From Candidatus Eisenbacteria bacterium (GTDB taxonomy: Bacteria > Eisenbacteria > RBG-16-71-46), in assembly GCA_020847735.1 (NCBI GenBank), contig JADLBL010000025.1:33613-97612 (forward strand): DNA of 64,000 nucleotides, written 5' to 3'. Under the pieces are notes generated by a model. It was not told the origin of the DNA. It did not search any database and worked only from the letters and a program-made list of their open reading frames with translations. This document shows, piece after piece, positions 10,638-20,206 of this stretch. Each line of letters begins with the position of its first letter. Positions within the stretch are counted from its first letter, which is position 1. The translations under genes and the position numbers were made by a program.

Positions 10638-11410
10638 CAACCGCTCCGGGCACCCGTCCGGTCGTGCGCGGGCGCGCTCGACACGGCCGCCGCACCGCGG
10701 GCCCATCGGGCACGGGCCCTGGGAAAGAGAATGTTGTTCTCGAGGTGCACGTGCCGGTGCAGGTCTTCTTCGAACTCCTTGAGGAGCGCGAAGGTGGCCG
10801 TGTACGTGCTGCACGCATCCGAAGGAGGCACGTAGTGATCCGTGACCTCCCGGAGGCGCCGCGCCAGGGCGCCCGCGTGTGCGTGGTCGTCCTCCAGCGT
10901 CTCGATCAGCGCGCCGGGCCGGGCCCGCTGCGCGGCATCGCCGCCCGCCGGTTCGTCCAGCCGGGAGATCAGCGGGAAGAGGCGACTCTCTTCGTCGAGC
11001 ATGTGCTTTTCCAGATCGTCCGCGAGATCCGACGCCAGTCGCTCGACCTCGTGCAACTCGGGGTGCCTCTGGCCGTGCACCCTGGAGATCGTCGCCGTCC
11101 ACTGGCGAAGGTGCGGAATCATGCGGCGGACGTTGGCGTGATGCGTGGTCACGATGTGGTCGGTGAGCCGCCCGAGGCTCCACCCACGGGGATCGGGGCG
11201 CTGCGGATCCGACCTCCCCAGTGCGGCCAGCGCCTGGCCCACGGCCTCAGGCTGGACGCCGGCCTCCGCGCACGCGCGCGCGACCGAGCGGTCACCGCCG
11301 CAGCAGAAGTCGATTCCGAACTCCGCGAAGACCGCTGCCCGAGCGTAGTCCTCGGCGACCAGTTCGCCGACCGTGCGGTCGAAGGACACCGTTGTCCGTT
11401 CGCTTCCCAT
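10637..11410 (-). CDS. ric: RIC/YtfE/ScdA-type di-iron Fe-S cluster repair protein
   Basis: Protein of 257 residues. The N-terminal ScdA_N (DUF542) domain has the diagnostic GIDFCCGG with C36-C37. A hemerythrin-like four-helix part follows with the expected ligands (HIVTTHHANV, HPELHEVE, HMLDEESRLFP, DDHAHAG, HRHVHLENNILFP). YtfE-like proteins repair Fe-S clusters after nitrosative or oxidative stress and may also reduce NO. Start 11410 is preferred over an upstream in-frame start because GGGAG lies about nine bases upstream. It is the first gene of the eight-gene operon and follows an AT-rich promoter-like island at 11503-11532. Confidence 0.93.
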   Translation of the reverse strand: MGSERTTVSFDRTVGELVAEDYARAAVFAEFGIDFCCGGDRSVARACAEAGVQPEAVGQALAALGRSDPQRPDPRGWSLGRLTDHIVTTHHANVRRMIPHLRQWTATISRVHGQRHPELHEVERLASDLADDLEKHMLDEESRLFPLISRLDEPAGGDAAQRARPGALIETLEDDHAHAGALARRLREVTDHYVPPSDACSTYTATFALLKEFEEDLHRHVHLENNILFPRARARWARGAAAVSSAPAHDRTGARSG

Positions 11411-11502
11411 GTGTGTGCACTCCCGTCCGGCGGACGCCCGGGCGCTCGAACTCGTCGCGCGCGGGACCGCCCGCAACCACGGGGAAGATGGCGGCTTTAA
11501 TC

Positions 11503-11532
11503 ATTATTGTCAAGACAAAAACCATGATAATA
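11503..11532 (-). promoter_or_regulatory. AT-rich promoter/operator island upstream of the RIC operon
   Basis: A sharply AT-rich stretch in very GC-rich surroundings, about 100 bases before the RIC start. It contains the interrupted palindrome TTGTC-AA-GACAA (11507-11518), which on the minus strand also forms a perfect -35 hexamer TTGACA (11513 to 11508); a weak -10 CATCTT follows 17 bases on. A TATTAT hexamer lies just upstream. The palindrome could bind a CRP/FNR-type or other dimeric NO/redox regulator; half-sites are shorter and closer than a canonical FNR box, so the regulator is unknown. Confidence 0.5.
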
Positions 11533-11592
11533 GCCGAAGCGCCATCCCGCCGCTCGCGAGGGGTCGGAGCGCCCCGCCGGATGGGCGGGCTT

Positions 11593-12503
<911 letters not shown>

Positions 12504-12507
<4 letters not shown>

Positions 12508-13421
12508 GCGTGCGCCTCCTGCCCGAACCACTCGCGCAACCGCGCGGCCGCGGCCGGCGGCGTGGCGGCGAGCAGGCCGTCGGGACCCCAGTCCTCGATC
12601 GCGAAGCTCGCGGTCACGACGCCGCGGCGCAGGCAATCCGCGAGCGGCAGGCCGCGCAGGTGGGCGAGCAGGAAACCGGCGGCGAACGCGTCGCCCGCCC
12701 CGGTCGGATCCACGACGCCGTGCGTGCGGGCGCCCCAGTCGTGAAGCCGGTCCTCGCGCACGTCGTAGAGCAGCCCGCCCTTCAGGCCGCGCTTGAACGC
12801 GACGAACCGCAGCCGCCCGAGGCCGCCGGCCAGCCGCCGCAGCGCGCGGTGCGGGTCGGTCTGCGCGTCCTCGAGCCGCAGCTCGTCCTCGCTCGGGAAG
12901 AACGCGTCCGCGTGCGCGAGCGTTTCGCGCCAGCGCGGCAGCGTGGACTCGGTCACGATCTCGTGCGGGTCCACCGAGACGAACGCGCCCCCGGCGCCCA
13001 GCCGCTCGGCGAGGTCCGACTGCCGGGCGATCGGCATGGGCGCGAGGTGGAACGCCTTCGCCGTCCGCCACGCTTGAGGCACGTCGTCGTACTCGGGCGA
13101 GACTTCCTCGTGCGAGGGCACGCCGAGGCGGTGAACGATCCGGCGCACGCGGCCTTCATAAAGGAGCCACGTCCGAACGCCTCCGCGGCCGAGGCGGCGG
13201 ATCCCGTCGGTCGCGACGCCGCGCGCGCGTAGCCGTTCGAGCGCCTGCTCGGGGTAGTCGTCGCCCTGCAGGCTCACGCAGCCGGCGCGAGCGCCCCACA
13301 GCGATGCGCCGAGCGAAGCGTAGAGCATCGCGCCGCCCGCCTGTCCCATGCGCGTGCGGCCGTCGGGAAAGACGACGTCGTCCACCAGCAGGTTGCCGAG
13401 CAGGACCAGGTCCGGCGTCAT
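12504..13421 (-). CDS. PfkB-family carbohydrate kinase, probable pseudouridine or nucleoside kinase
   Basis: Ribokinase-like protein of 305 residues. The C-terminal PfkB signature DPTGAGDAFAAGF holds the catalytic aspartate; an N-terminal GGAMLYASLGASLWG block replaces the usual GG-N motif for substrate binding. GGGAG lies seven bases before the ATG. Translationally coupled to psuG, it most likely phosphorylates pseudouridine or a related nucleoside, but sequence alone cannot exclude another sugar. The N-terminal substrate region differs from the classical first PfkB motif, so substrate specificity should be treated as open. Confidence 0.85.
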
Positions 13422-13509
13422 GCGCGCGCGCTCCCGTGGGGTGCCGCGCGCCCCCGGCAATCGTTCACATCCGCGCGCCTCGGTGCGCGGCGGCCGATCC
13501 CGCCCCGCA

Positions 13510-14331
13510 TCACGCGCCGGGCCCGAGCGCCACGAACGCGGCCGCCACCGCGCGAACCGCGTCGCGGTCGAGCGGGTTCGACCACACGCCACGCTGCTTC
13601 ACCGACGAGCCGACGATGAAACCGTGCGCGGGCGTGTAGAGCGCGAGGTTCGCGGCGGTGAGCCCCGAGCCGACGAGCACGGGCGTGGTCACCGCGGCCG
13701 CGACGGCCGCGACGTCGCCCGGCTCCGCGGGTTCTCCGGTCGCCCCGCCCGTCACCACGACGCCGTCGGCGAGGAAGAACTCCGCGGCTTTCGCGGTCTC
13801 GGCGAGCGAGACGTCCGCGGTGAGCGCGTGCGAGGAGTGCTTCTTCTTGACGTCGGCGAAGACATTCACGCGCTCGGCGCCGATCGCGCGGCGGAAGCGC
13901 AGCAGCTCGCCCGCGTCGGCGGCGATCACGCCCTCGTCGGCGACGTGGGCGAACACGAAGCCTTCGACGCGTACGAACTCGGCGCCGCACGCGTGCGCGA
14001 CCGCGATCGCCTGGCGGTTCGCGCCGGCCAGCACCTGAAACCCGAGCGGCAGCGGCACCTCGCGCTTCACCTCGCGGCCGATCGCGGTCAGCGCCGCGAC
14101 GATCTCGGGGCCCGCGTCGCGCCTGAGGTACGGCCGGTCGTGCATGTTCTCGATCATGAGCGCCGTGAAGCCCGCTTCGCGATAGACGCGCGCCTCGGCG
14201 ACCGCATCCTGCACGAGCTTGTCCACGCCGTGGTGCGCCGCGGGCGTGCCCGGCAGCGCGCCGACGTGAATCATCCCGATCAGCGCGCGCGGCGCGCCAA
14301 ACGTCTGGCGGAAGGCGTCGAGGGTATTCAT
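13510..14331 (-). CDS. BtpA/SgcQ-family TIM-barrel protein
   Basis: Protein of 273 residues with the BtpA family start (ALIGMIHVGALPGTP), a central ALMIENMHDRPY and GAEFVRVEGFVFAHVADEG, and a C-terminal phosphate-binding-like VLVGSGLTAANLALYTPAHGFIVGSSVK. BtpA was named from cyanobacterial photosystem I stability, while SgcQ homologues sit in sugar and nucleoside operons in other bacteria. Here it precedes the PfkB kinase and psuG by 88 bases on the same strand, which favours a nucleoside or ribose role. No Shine-Dalgarno is seen; the hexamer ATAGCT lies eight bases before the ATG, a leaderless-type arrangement. Confidence 0.88.
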   Translation of the reverse strand: MNTLDAFRQTFGAPRALIGMIHVGALPGTPAAHHGVDKLVQDAVAEARVYREAGFTALMIENMHDRPYLRRDAGPEIVAALTAIGREVKREVPLPLGFQVLAGANRQAIAVAHACGAEFVRVEGFVFAHVADEGVIAADAGELLRFRRAIGAERVNVFADVKKKHSSHALTADVSLAETAKAAEFFLADGVVVTGGATGEPAEPGDVAAVAAAVTTPVLVGSGLTAANLALYTPAHGFIVGSSVKQRGVWSNPLDRDAVRAVAAAFVALGPGA

Positions 14332-14429
14332 CGGCGGGAAGCTATCGCGGACCCTTCCTGAACCGCCAGCCGGTGGCGGCGGGCGGGCGCGCGCATTCGG
14401 CCGGGCATGTGGAAACGTCGGGGCGCTCG

Positions 14430-15623
14430 TCAGCGCGCGGACGGCACCAGGCGCGGCGGCGCGGGCGGCAGGCCGCTCTCGCGGCGCGCCCACGCGAACA
14501 GCGTGTCGAGCGCCGCGGGCGAAACGCGGGGGAAATCGAAGGGCTCGCCGCGCCGGGGCTTCAGCCGCAGGGCGTCGTCCGCGCGCGGAACGACTTCGAT
14601 CCGCGCCGGCCGGCCGCCGCGGGCCAGCGCCTCGCGCACCCGGGCGGCGCCCTCGCGGGCCAGCACGTCGCCCCGCTCGCCGAAGAAGACCAGCGCGGGC
14701 GAGGCGATCGCCGCCCACGGCGCGGCAGGGTCGGCGTGCGCTTCCCGCTTCGCCCACTCCGGCACGCCGCGCCGGCCGTGGGCTTGCTCGAGGGGCACGC
14801 CCGGCGGCGAGACCGCGACCACGAACGCCGTTCGGACGCGCGCGGCGACGCGCGGCGCGAGCAGCGCCCCGCGCCCGATCCCGACGAGCCCGACGCGCTT
14901 CGCGTCCACACCAGGGCGGCGACGCAGGAACTCCATCGCCTCGACGGCGTCCAGTTCGAGGTCGGCGAGCGCGACGTTCGCGTCGCCCGCCGACGCGCCC
15001 TGCCCGCGCGAATCGAAGACGAGCGCGACGAAGCCGGCGCGCGCGAAGCGGTCCGCCAGTTCGAGACCATCGCCGCGCGTGCCGTGCTCGCCGCCGAGCA
15101 CGAGGACCGCCGGGCTCACGAGCGAATCGCGCGGCGCGATCAGCGTGCCCGCGAGCGACACCGACCCACCGGCGAAACGCACCGTGTCCACCGCGAGGGT
15201 GTCCGGCCTCCTCGCGACGCGGCGCAGTCCGAGGCGCGGAAGCGTGTTGCGGTTGAGCGTGAAGGGCAGCGGACCTCCCGAGAGCACGCCCGAGAGGACG
15301 TCGCGGCGGAACCAGCCGTCGAAGAGCATGGTCCCACCGCCGACCGGCAGTCGGAAGCGTACCTTGGGCGAGCGGAACTCGAACGCCTCGACCGGTTGGT
15401 CGCGAACCAGCATCGCCGGCAGGCTGACGCGCGCGGCGGGCCGGCCGTCGCGCAGCTCGATGTCGAGGTCCACCGGCATCGTCTCGTCGCGGTAGGCGAC
15501 GCTTCCCTCGTAGTGACCGGCCAGCGCCTCGGGCGTCTGCACGTCACGCGGTCCGCAGCCGGCGAGGAAGGCGAGAGCCGCCGCGAGCGGCAGCAGCTGG
15601 GCCAAGCGAAGACGCGCGGTCAT
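14430..15623 (-). CDS. Lipoprotein with alpha/beta-hydrolase fold, nucleophile serine replaced
   Basis: Protein of 397 residues with a lipoprotein signal ending in LAGC (C23). An N-terminal beta-rich region (about 35-160) is followed by an alpha/beta-hydrolase domain (VLVLGGEHGTRGDG...FARAGFVALVFDSRGQGAS). The nucleophile elbow reads V-G-I-G-R-G: residue 250, where the family has serine in GxSxG, is glycine, read directly from the codon GGG at 14874-14876. The usual acid loop (VFFGERGD) is present, and the histidine region is not clear. It may be a non-catalytic binding protein or use different chemistry. It is divergent from the dienelactone-hydrolase-like gene that follows. Confidence 0.75.
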   Translation of the reverse strand: MTARLRLAQLLPLAAALAFLAGCGPRDVQTPEALAGHYEGSVAYRDETMPVDLDIELRDGRPAARVSLPAMLVRDQPVEAFEFRSPKVRFRLPVGGGTMLFDGWFRRDVLSGVLSGGPLPFTLNRNTLPRLGLRRVARRPDTLAVDTVRFAGGSVSLAGTLIAPRDSLVSPAVLVLGGEHGTRGDGLELADRFARAGFVALVFDSRGQGASAGDANVALADLELDAVEAMEFLRRRPGVDAKRVGLVGIGRGALLAPRVAARVRTAFVVAVSPPGVPLEQAHGRRGVPEWAKREAHADPAAPWAAIASPALVFFGERGDVLAREGAARVREALARGGRPARIEVVPRADDALRLKPRRGEPFDFPRVSPAALDTLFAWARRESGLPPAPPRLVPSAR

Positions 15624-15796
15624 GCCCGGCACTCTGCGGCGGGGCCGCACGGCCGCGCAAGCGGGCCAGGCGGGATCGTGACGCATCCGGGCGACCTCGA
15701 CGCGGCTCCGCGCCGGCCGCGAAGGTGGCGCACCGGACATGCGGCGCGATAACTTCCGCACGAAGGCCGACCGCTCTCCACGAGGAGGAGTACGCC

Positions 15797-16579
15797 ATGA
15801 GGAAGCTGCTGCCGCTGCTGCTCACGCTGACGATGGTGCCTGCTGTCGGAAGCGCGGCCGTGAAGACCGAACCCGTCGAATACCGCCAGGGCGACACCGT
15901 CCTGCAGGGCTGGCTCGCGTACGACGACGCGGTGAAGGAGAAGCGTCCCGGCGTGCTGCTCATTCACGACTGGATGGGCGTCACGGACCACCAGAAGTCC
16001 CAGGTCGAAAAGCTCGCGGCCCTCGGCTACGTGGCGCTCGCCGCCGACGTGTACGGCAAGGGCGTCCGGCCCGCGAATGCCACCGAGGCGGCCGCGGAGT
16101 CGGGCAGGCTCTACAAGAACCCCGTGCTGCTGCGCGCCCGCGCGCGCGCGGGGCTCGACTTCCTCGCCGGCCGTCCGCAGGTGGATGCGACGCGCCTGGC
16201 GGCGACCGGCTACTGCTTCGGCGGCTCCGGCGCGCTCGAACTGGCGCGCAGCGGAGCGCCGCTGCGCGCCGTCGTCACCTTCCATGGCACCCTCGACGCC
16301 CTGATGCCCGGCACGCCCGACGACCTCAAGGCCTCCGTGCTTACGCTGCACGGCGCCGACGATCCGTACGTGAAGCAGGAGGACGTCACGGCGTTCATGA
16401 ACGAGATGCGCGCCGCGAAGGCGGACTGGGAGCTGATCCAGTACAGCGGCGCGGTGCACAGCTTCACCGACCCGCGCGCCGGCACCGACAACAGTAAAGG
16501 AGCGGCTTACAACGCGACCGCCGACCGCCGCTCGTGGGAGGCGATGAAGGATTTCCTCGCCGAGCGGCTCGCGAAGTAG
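15797..16579 (+). CDS. Secreted dienelactone-hydrolase-family protein
   Basis: Protein of 260 residues with a signal peptide (MRKLLPLLLTLTMVPAVGSA) and the dienelactone hydrolase fold: HDWMGVTDH, GYVALAADVYGKG, then the nucleophile elbow GYCFGG with C140, HGADDPYV for the acid and GAVHSF for the histidine. The Cys-Asp-His triad is complete. GAGGAG lies just upstream of the ATG at 15797; an earlier start at 15725 would hide the signal peptide and is rejected. Substrate unknown; these periplasmic forms are usually annotated only as hydrolases. It converges on ubiD with six bases between. Confidence 0.85.
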   Translation: MRKLLPLLLTLTMVPAVGSAAVKTEPVEYRQGDTVLQGWLAYDDAVKEKRPGVLLIHDWMGVTDHQKSQVEKLAALGYVALAADVYGKGVRPANATEAAAESGRLYKNPVLLRARARAGLDFLAGRPQVDATRLAATGYCFGGSGALELARSGAPLRAVVTFHGTLDALMPGTPDDLKASVLTLHGADDPYVKQEDVTAFMNEMRAAKADWELIQYSGAVHSFTDPRAGTDNSKGAAYNATADRRSWEAMKDFLAERLAK

Positions 16580-16585
16580 GCGGCG

Positions 16586-18373
16586 CTACTCGCTGCTCCA
16601 CCAGCCGTCCACGAGCGCGATCGTCTCGGGCGGGCTCGCGACCGGTTCCGGGTAGCCGTCCTTCCAGGTCGCGTCAATGCCGAGCGGCCCGCGGCAGGTG
16701 AGCCAGGCGCCGCGCGCCTCGACCGCCGCCGGCACGATGTCCCGCGCGCAGTCGAATCGGGTGAAGACGCCCCACAGCAGCATCTCGTCGTCGCCGAGCG
16801 GTACGTCGTCGCTGACCGCGACGACCAGCTTGCAGGCGGCGTACTCGGGGCGCCCCACCAGCGCCTCGACCACCGCGCGGCCTTCGCTTGCCACCTGCAC
16901 GACGAGCAGCCCGCGGCTCACGAGCCGGTGGGCCTTCACGCGCGAATCGAACGCGCGCGGGTCGGGCACGCCGGCGAGCGGCGGTGACGGCGCGACGCCG
17001 GTGCCGGGAGAGTTGCCGGCCGAGCCGACCGGCCGCGCGTGGCTCTGCGCGTCGAACACCATCTTGCTCCCCAGGTTCATCACCCCGCTCGTGAAGTCGA
17101 GCGTGTCGAGCGGAACGCCGGGCACGAGCAGGAAATCCTCGGCCGGATCGAAGTTGCGCGCGAGCGCGTCGAACACCGCGCGGCGGTTGCGCGGGTTCAC
17201 GTCGCCGTCCACGAGCACGACGACCTTGGTGAGCGACAGCTGTCCGGTGCCCAGCAGGCCGAGCGCGGTCTTCTTCGCCTCCTTCGCGAAGCGGTTCTCG
17301 ACCGCGACGACGAGCAGGTTGTGGAAGCCGGCCTCGTAGTAGGCCCACAGGTCGGTGATCTCGGGATGGATCACCTTGAGCACGCCGGTGAACATCTCCT
17401 GCACGGCCTCGCCCATGTACCTGTCTTCCTGCGGCGGCTTGCCGACGACGCTCGCCTGGAAGATCGGCAGCGCGCGATGCGTGACGTCCCGGACGTGGAA
17501 GACGGGGAACGGCGCGGCGTGCGAGTAGTGGCCGAAGTGGTCGCCGAAGGGACCCTCGGTGCGCCGCTCGCCGGCGTGGACGACGCCCTCGATGACGAAC
17601 TCGGCGTCGGCGGGCACGAGCATGTCGAGCGAACGGGCGCGGGCGAGGCGCGTGGGCGATCCGCGAAGGAACCCGGCGAAGGCCAGCTCGTCAATGCCCT
17701 CGGGCAGCGGCGCCACGGCCGCGAGCAGCGTGGCCGGGTCGGCGCCGACCGCGACCGCGACTTCGAGCCCGTTGCCCGCGGTCTCGGCGCGATGGAAGTG
17801 GAAGCCGCCGCCCTTGCCGATCTGCCAGTGCATGCCGGTCGTCCGCTCGTCGAAGACCTGCATGCGGTAGATGCCGAGGTTGCGTTTGCGCGTCTTCGGG
17901 TCCTCGGTGAAGACCAGCGGGAAGGTCACGAACCGGCCGCCGTCCCTGGGCCACAGTTGCAGGATCGGCAGCGCGGACAGGTTCGCACCGAGCGAGCGCT
18001 CCTGCGCGGGCCCGCGCTCGATGCGCGCGGGCCGGCTCGCGAGCACGCGCCCGGCGCTGCCGCGCAGCGCCCACAGGTCGCCCAGCGCCTTCGGGGGCAG
18101 CGCGTGGAAGATCTCCTCGATCTCGGCGCCGACGGCGCGCGCCTTGCGGCCGAGCGCCCACTCGATGCGGCGCTCGGCGGCGAGGACGTTGACCGCGAGC
18201 GGGAAGCGCGCGCCGCGCACGTTCTCGAACAGCAGCGCGGGGCCCTGCGCCTTCGCCTCGCGGCAGGCGATCTCGGTAACCTCGTAGCGCCAGTCCACCT
18301 CGCGCGTCACGCGCTTCAGGTCGCCCTTCGCCTCGCAGTGGTCGAGAAACTGGCGCAGCGTGCGGAAGCTCAT
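16586..18373 (-). CDS. ubiD: UbiD-family prenylated-FMN decarboxylase
   Basis: Protein of 595 residues matching UbiD throughout: RTLRQFLDHCEAKGDLKRV at the start, the substrate/metal region NLGIYRMQVFD and GMHWQ, EGPFGDHFGHYS, and PPQEDRYMGEAVQEMF. UbiD enzymes decarboxylate aromatic acids with prenylated FMN made by UbiX. The start overlaps the ubiX stop (ATGA at 18370-18373) and a ubiA homologue lies upstream, so the likely role is decarboxylation during quinone synthesis. In bacteria without ubiquinone this trio can serve futalosine-route menaquinone (MqnL/MqnM/MqnP); no other menaquinone gene is in view to decide. Confidence 0.93.
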   Translation of the reverse strand: MSFRTLRQFLDHCEAKGDLKRVTREVDWRYEVTEIACREAKAQGPALLFENVRGARFPLAVNVLAAERRIEWALGRKARAVGAEIEEIFHALPPKALGDLWALRGSAGRVLASRPARIERGPAQERSLGANLSALPILQLWPRDGGRFVTFPLVFTEDPKTRKRNLGIYRMQVFDERTTGMHWQIGKGGGFHFHRAETAGNGLEVAVAVGADPATLLAAVAPLPEGIDELAFAGFLRGSPTRLARARSLDMLVPADAEFVIEGVVHAGERRTEGPFGDHFGHYSHAAPFPVFHVRDVTHRALPIFQASVVGKPPQEDRYMGEAVQEMFTGVLKVIHPEITDLWAYYEAGFHNLLVVAVENRFAKEAKKTALGLLGTGQLSLTKVVVLVDGDVNPRNRRAVFDALARNFDPAEDFLLVPGVPLDTLDFTSGVMNLGSKMVFDAQSHARPVGSAGNSPGTGVAPSPPLAGVPDPRAFDSRVKAHRLVSRGLLVVQVASEGRAVVEALVGRPEYAACKLVVAVSDDVPLGDDEMLLWGVFTRFDCARDIVPAAVEARGAWLTCRGPLGIDATWKDGYPEPVASPPETIALVDGWWSSE

Positions 18374-18924
18374 TCCAGCTCGTCCTCGCGCCAGCCTTCG
18401 CCGGCAGGCTCGCCCAGCAGCGCCAGCAGCTTGTTCGTGAAGCCGGCGACGAGCTGATCGAGGTCGTGGGTCGCGCGGTAGTAGGGCAGCGAGATTGGCA
18501 TGACGACGACGCCCTCGCGCGAGAGCTTCGCCATGTTCTCGAGCGCGATGGTGGACAGCGGGGTCTCGCGCACGCACAGCACGAGCCGCATTCGTTCCTT
18601 GAGCGCCACGGCCGCGGCGCGCGTGATGAGCGTGTCGGCGATTCCCACGGCGATCTTGGCGAGGGTGCTGACGCTGCACGGCACGACGACGAACGCGTCG
18701 TGGCGATTGGTGCCGCTTGAGAACGGCGCGGCGAGGTCGGAGTCGCGGAAGACCTTCGCCACATGGGATTCGAGGTCGGAGGGCGCGAGCGACATCTCGG
18801 CGTGCAGGACGTGGCGGGCCCAGTCGCTCATCACGAGGTATTTCTCGCCGGGGCAGCGGCGAACGAAGTCCACGCCATGAATGGCGCCGGAGGCGCCGGT
18901 CATGCCGATGAGGTAGCGGGCCAC
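18370..18924 (-). CDS. ubiX: UbiX flavin prenyltransferase
   Basis: Protein of 184 residues that prenylates FMN to supply UbiD. YLIGMTGASGAIHG binds the flavin phosphate; VVVPCSVSTLAKIAVGIADTLITRAA and RETPLSTIALENM are the standard UbiX blocks. I place the start at the GTG at 18924, eight codons before the conserved TGASG, since everything upstream falls in a 157-bp inverted-repeat element and reads as arginine-rich noise. GGAG lies 12 bases upstream, a weak site. The long hairpin directly before the gene could affect its translation or the processing of a ubiA-ubiX-ubiD transcript. Confidence 0.9.
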   Translation of the reverse strand: MARYLIGMTGASGAIHGVDFVRRCPGEKYLVMSDWARHVLHAEMSLAPSDLESHVAKVFRDSDLAAPFSSGTNRHDAFVVVPCSVSTLAKIAVGIADTLITRAAAVALKERMRLVLCVRETPLSTIALENMAKLSREGVVVMPISLPYYRATHDLDQLVAGFTNKLLALLGEPAGEGWREDELE

Positions 18925-18933
18925 TAGGAGGAT

Positions 18934-19090
18934 GCTCCGTCCGGTGCGTCGGGGTGAGCCCGACGGCGGCCCGCTCGGCTCGGCATCCTGCCTCGCTCTC
19001 GCTGCATCCACTCGCCGCTCCCGCCCTCCATGGCTCCGCGGCTCGTCGGACGCACCGCCGTCGGGCTCACCCCGACGCACCGGACGGAGC
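18934..19090. repeat. Perfect 36-bp inverted repeat with 85-bp loop between ubiA and ubiX
   Basis: Bases 18934-18969 are the exact reverse complement of 19055-19090. The arms start with GCTCCGTCCGGTGCG and end with GAGCCCGACGGCGG. The loop (18970-19054) has no gene. The element begins ten bases before the ubiX start and its outer edge is seven bases from the ubiA stop. There is no T tract, so it is not a classical Rho-independent terminator. A short non-autonomous mobile element, a REP-type palindrome or an mRNA-processing hairpin are possible. Confidence 0.9.
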
Positions 19091-19096
19091 GCTTCA

Positions 19097-20002
19097 TCAC
19101 ATTCCACCCCCCGCCATGCGGGCGGCGAGGGTCATCGCGAGGACGACCGCGCCGACCCAGACGTTGATCTTGAAGAAGGCGAGGTCCACGTGCTCGGCGA
19201 GGCGCTGCTCGAACGTGAGGAGCACGCAGGCGGCGGCGAAGCAGGCGACCGTGACGAGGCCCCACGGGGTCGCGAACGCGGCGGCGCGGCCGGCGATCGC
19301 GACGACGGCGCCGGCGAGCGCGGCCAGCGCGGCGAGGTGCAGGCTCCACGAGACGCGCAGGGCCTGCGCGCGGCCGAGCCATGCGACCATCGAGTGCAGG
19401 CCTTCCTCGCGGTCGAAGTCCTCGTCGAGCGTGGCGTAGATGATGTCGAAGCCGCTCACCCACGCGAACGCGAACGCGGCCAGCCACAGCGCCGGCTGCC
19501 AGCGCAGGAGGTCCGGATGGGCGGCCGCGTAGCCGGCGAGCGGCGAGAGCGCGAGCGCGGCGCCGACGCCCATGTGGCAGAGCGGCGTGAAGCGCTTGAG
19601 GTAGGGGTAGAGCGCGAACACCGCGAGCGGCACGACCGCGACCTTCAGGTACCACGCGCCGAGCGCCCAGCACGCCGCGAGATAGACGGTGACGCTGCCG
19701 GCGAGCAGCGCGATGCCCTCGGCGAGCTTCATTCGCCGGGCGGGCAGCTCGCGCACCTTCGTGCGCGGGTTGCGCGCGTCAATGTGCCGGTCAATGAGGC
19801 GGTTCAGGCTCATGCCCGCGGTGCGCGCGCCGACCGCCGCGAGCGCGATCAGCAGCCAGCGCGCGAGGCTCATGCGAGGGCCCGGCGCGCTGAAGACGCC
19901 CGCGAGGATGAGCGGCAGGGAAAAGAGCGTGTGCTCGAAGCGCACGAACGAGGCGTACGTGCGCAGTCGGCTGTCGGAGGTGGTGGTGGCGCTGGAGGTC
20001 AT
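19097..20002 (-). CDS. ubiA: UbiA-family prenyltransferase (4-hydroxybenzoate polyprenyltransferase-like / MqnP-like)
   Basis: Integral membrane protein of 301 residues with about eight helices. The first aspartate motif is NRLIDRHIDARNPRT and the second is DIIYATLDEDFDREEG, both needed to bind the prenyl diphosphate with magnesium. It transfers a polyprenyl chain to an aromatic acid for quinone synthesis. The order ubiA-ubiX-ubiD on one strand supports a quinone pathway, with the inverted repeat between the first two. No clear ribosome site precedes the ATG at 20002. The N-terminal 12 residues are polar and variable. Confidence 0.92.
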   Translation of the reverse strand: MTSSATTTSDSRLRTYASFVRFEHTLFSLPLILAGVFSAPGPRMSLARWLLIALAAVGARTAGMSLNRLIDRHIDARNPRTKVRELPARRMKLAEGIALLAGSVTVYLAACWALGAWYLKVAVVPLAVFALYPYLKRFTPLCHMGVGAALALSPLAGYAAAHPDLLRWQPALWLAAFAFAWVSGFDIIYATLDEDFDREEGLHSMVAWLGRAQALRVSWSLHLAALAALAGAVVAIAGRAAAFATPWGLVTVACFAAACVLLTFEQRLAEHVDLAFFKINVWVGAVVLAMTLAARMAGGGM

Positions 20003-20206
20003 GGTCGGGGCCGGCCGCGGGAGCCGGCCGGACGGGTGAAGCTAAACGAGAAGGCCGTTCGGGGGAATGCGCTCCGCCCGGCCGGTCGTCGCCGCGGCGC
20101 ACCCGAACCGTGCGCGGCATGCACACCCGGCGCCGGCCCGGCGTTTTCCCGCGCCCGGAAAATGCGCCAGCGGACCGGCCCGCGCGTTCGGCTATCCTCC
20201 GGCCCC

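Noticed and set aside
11503..11532. Canonical FNR/NNR box
   Set aside because: The half-sites are TTGTC with only two bases between them, not TTGAT-N4-ATCAA, so I call it only a candidate operator.
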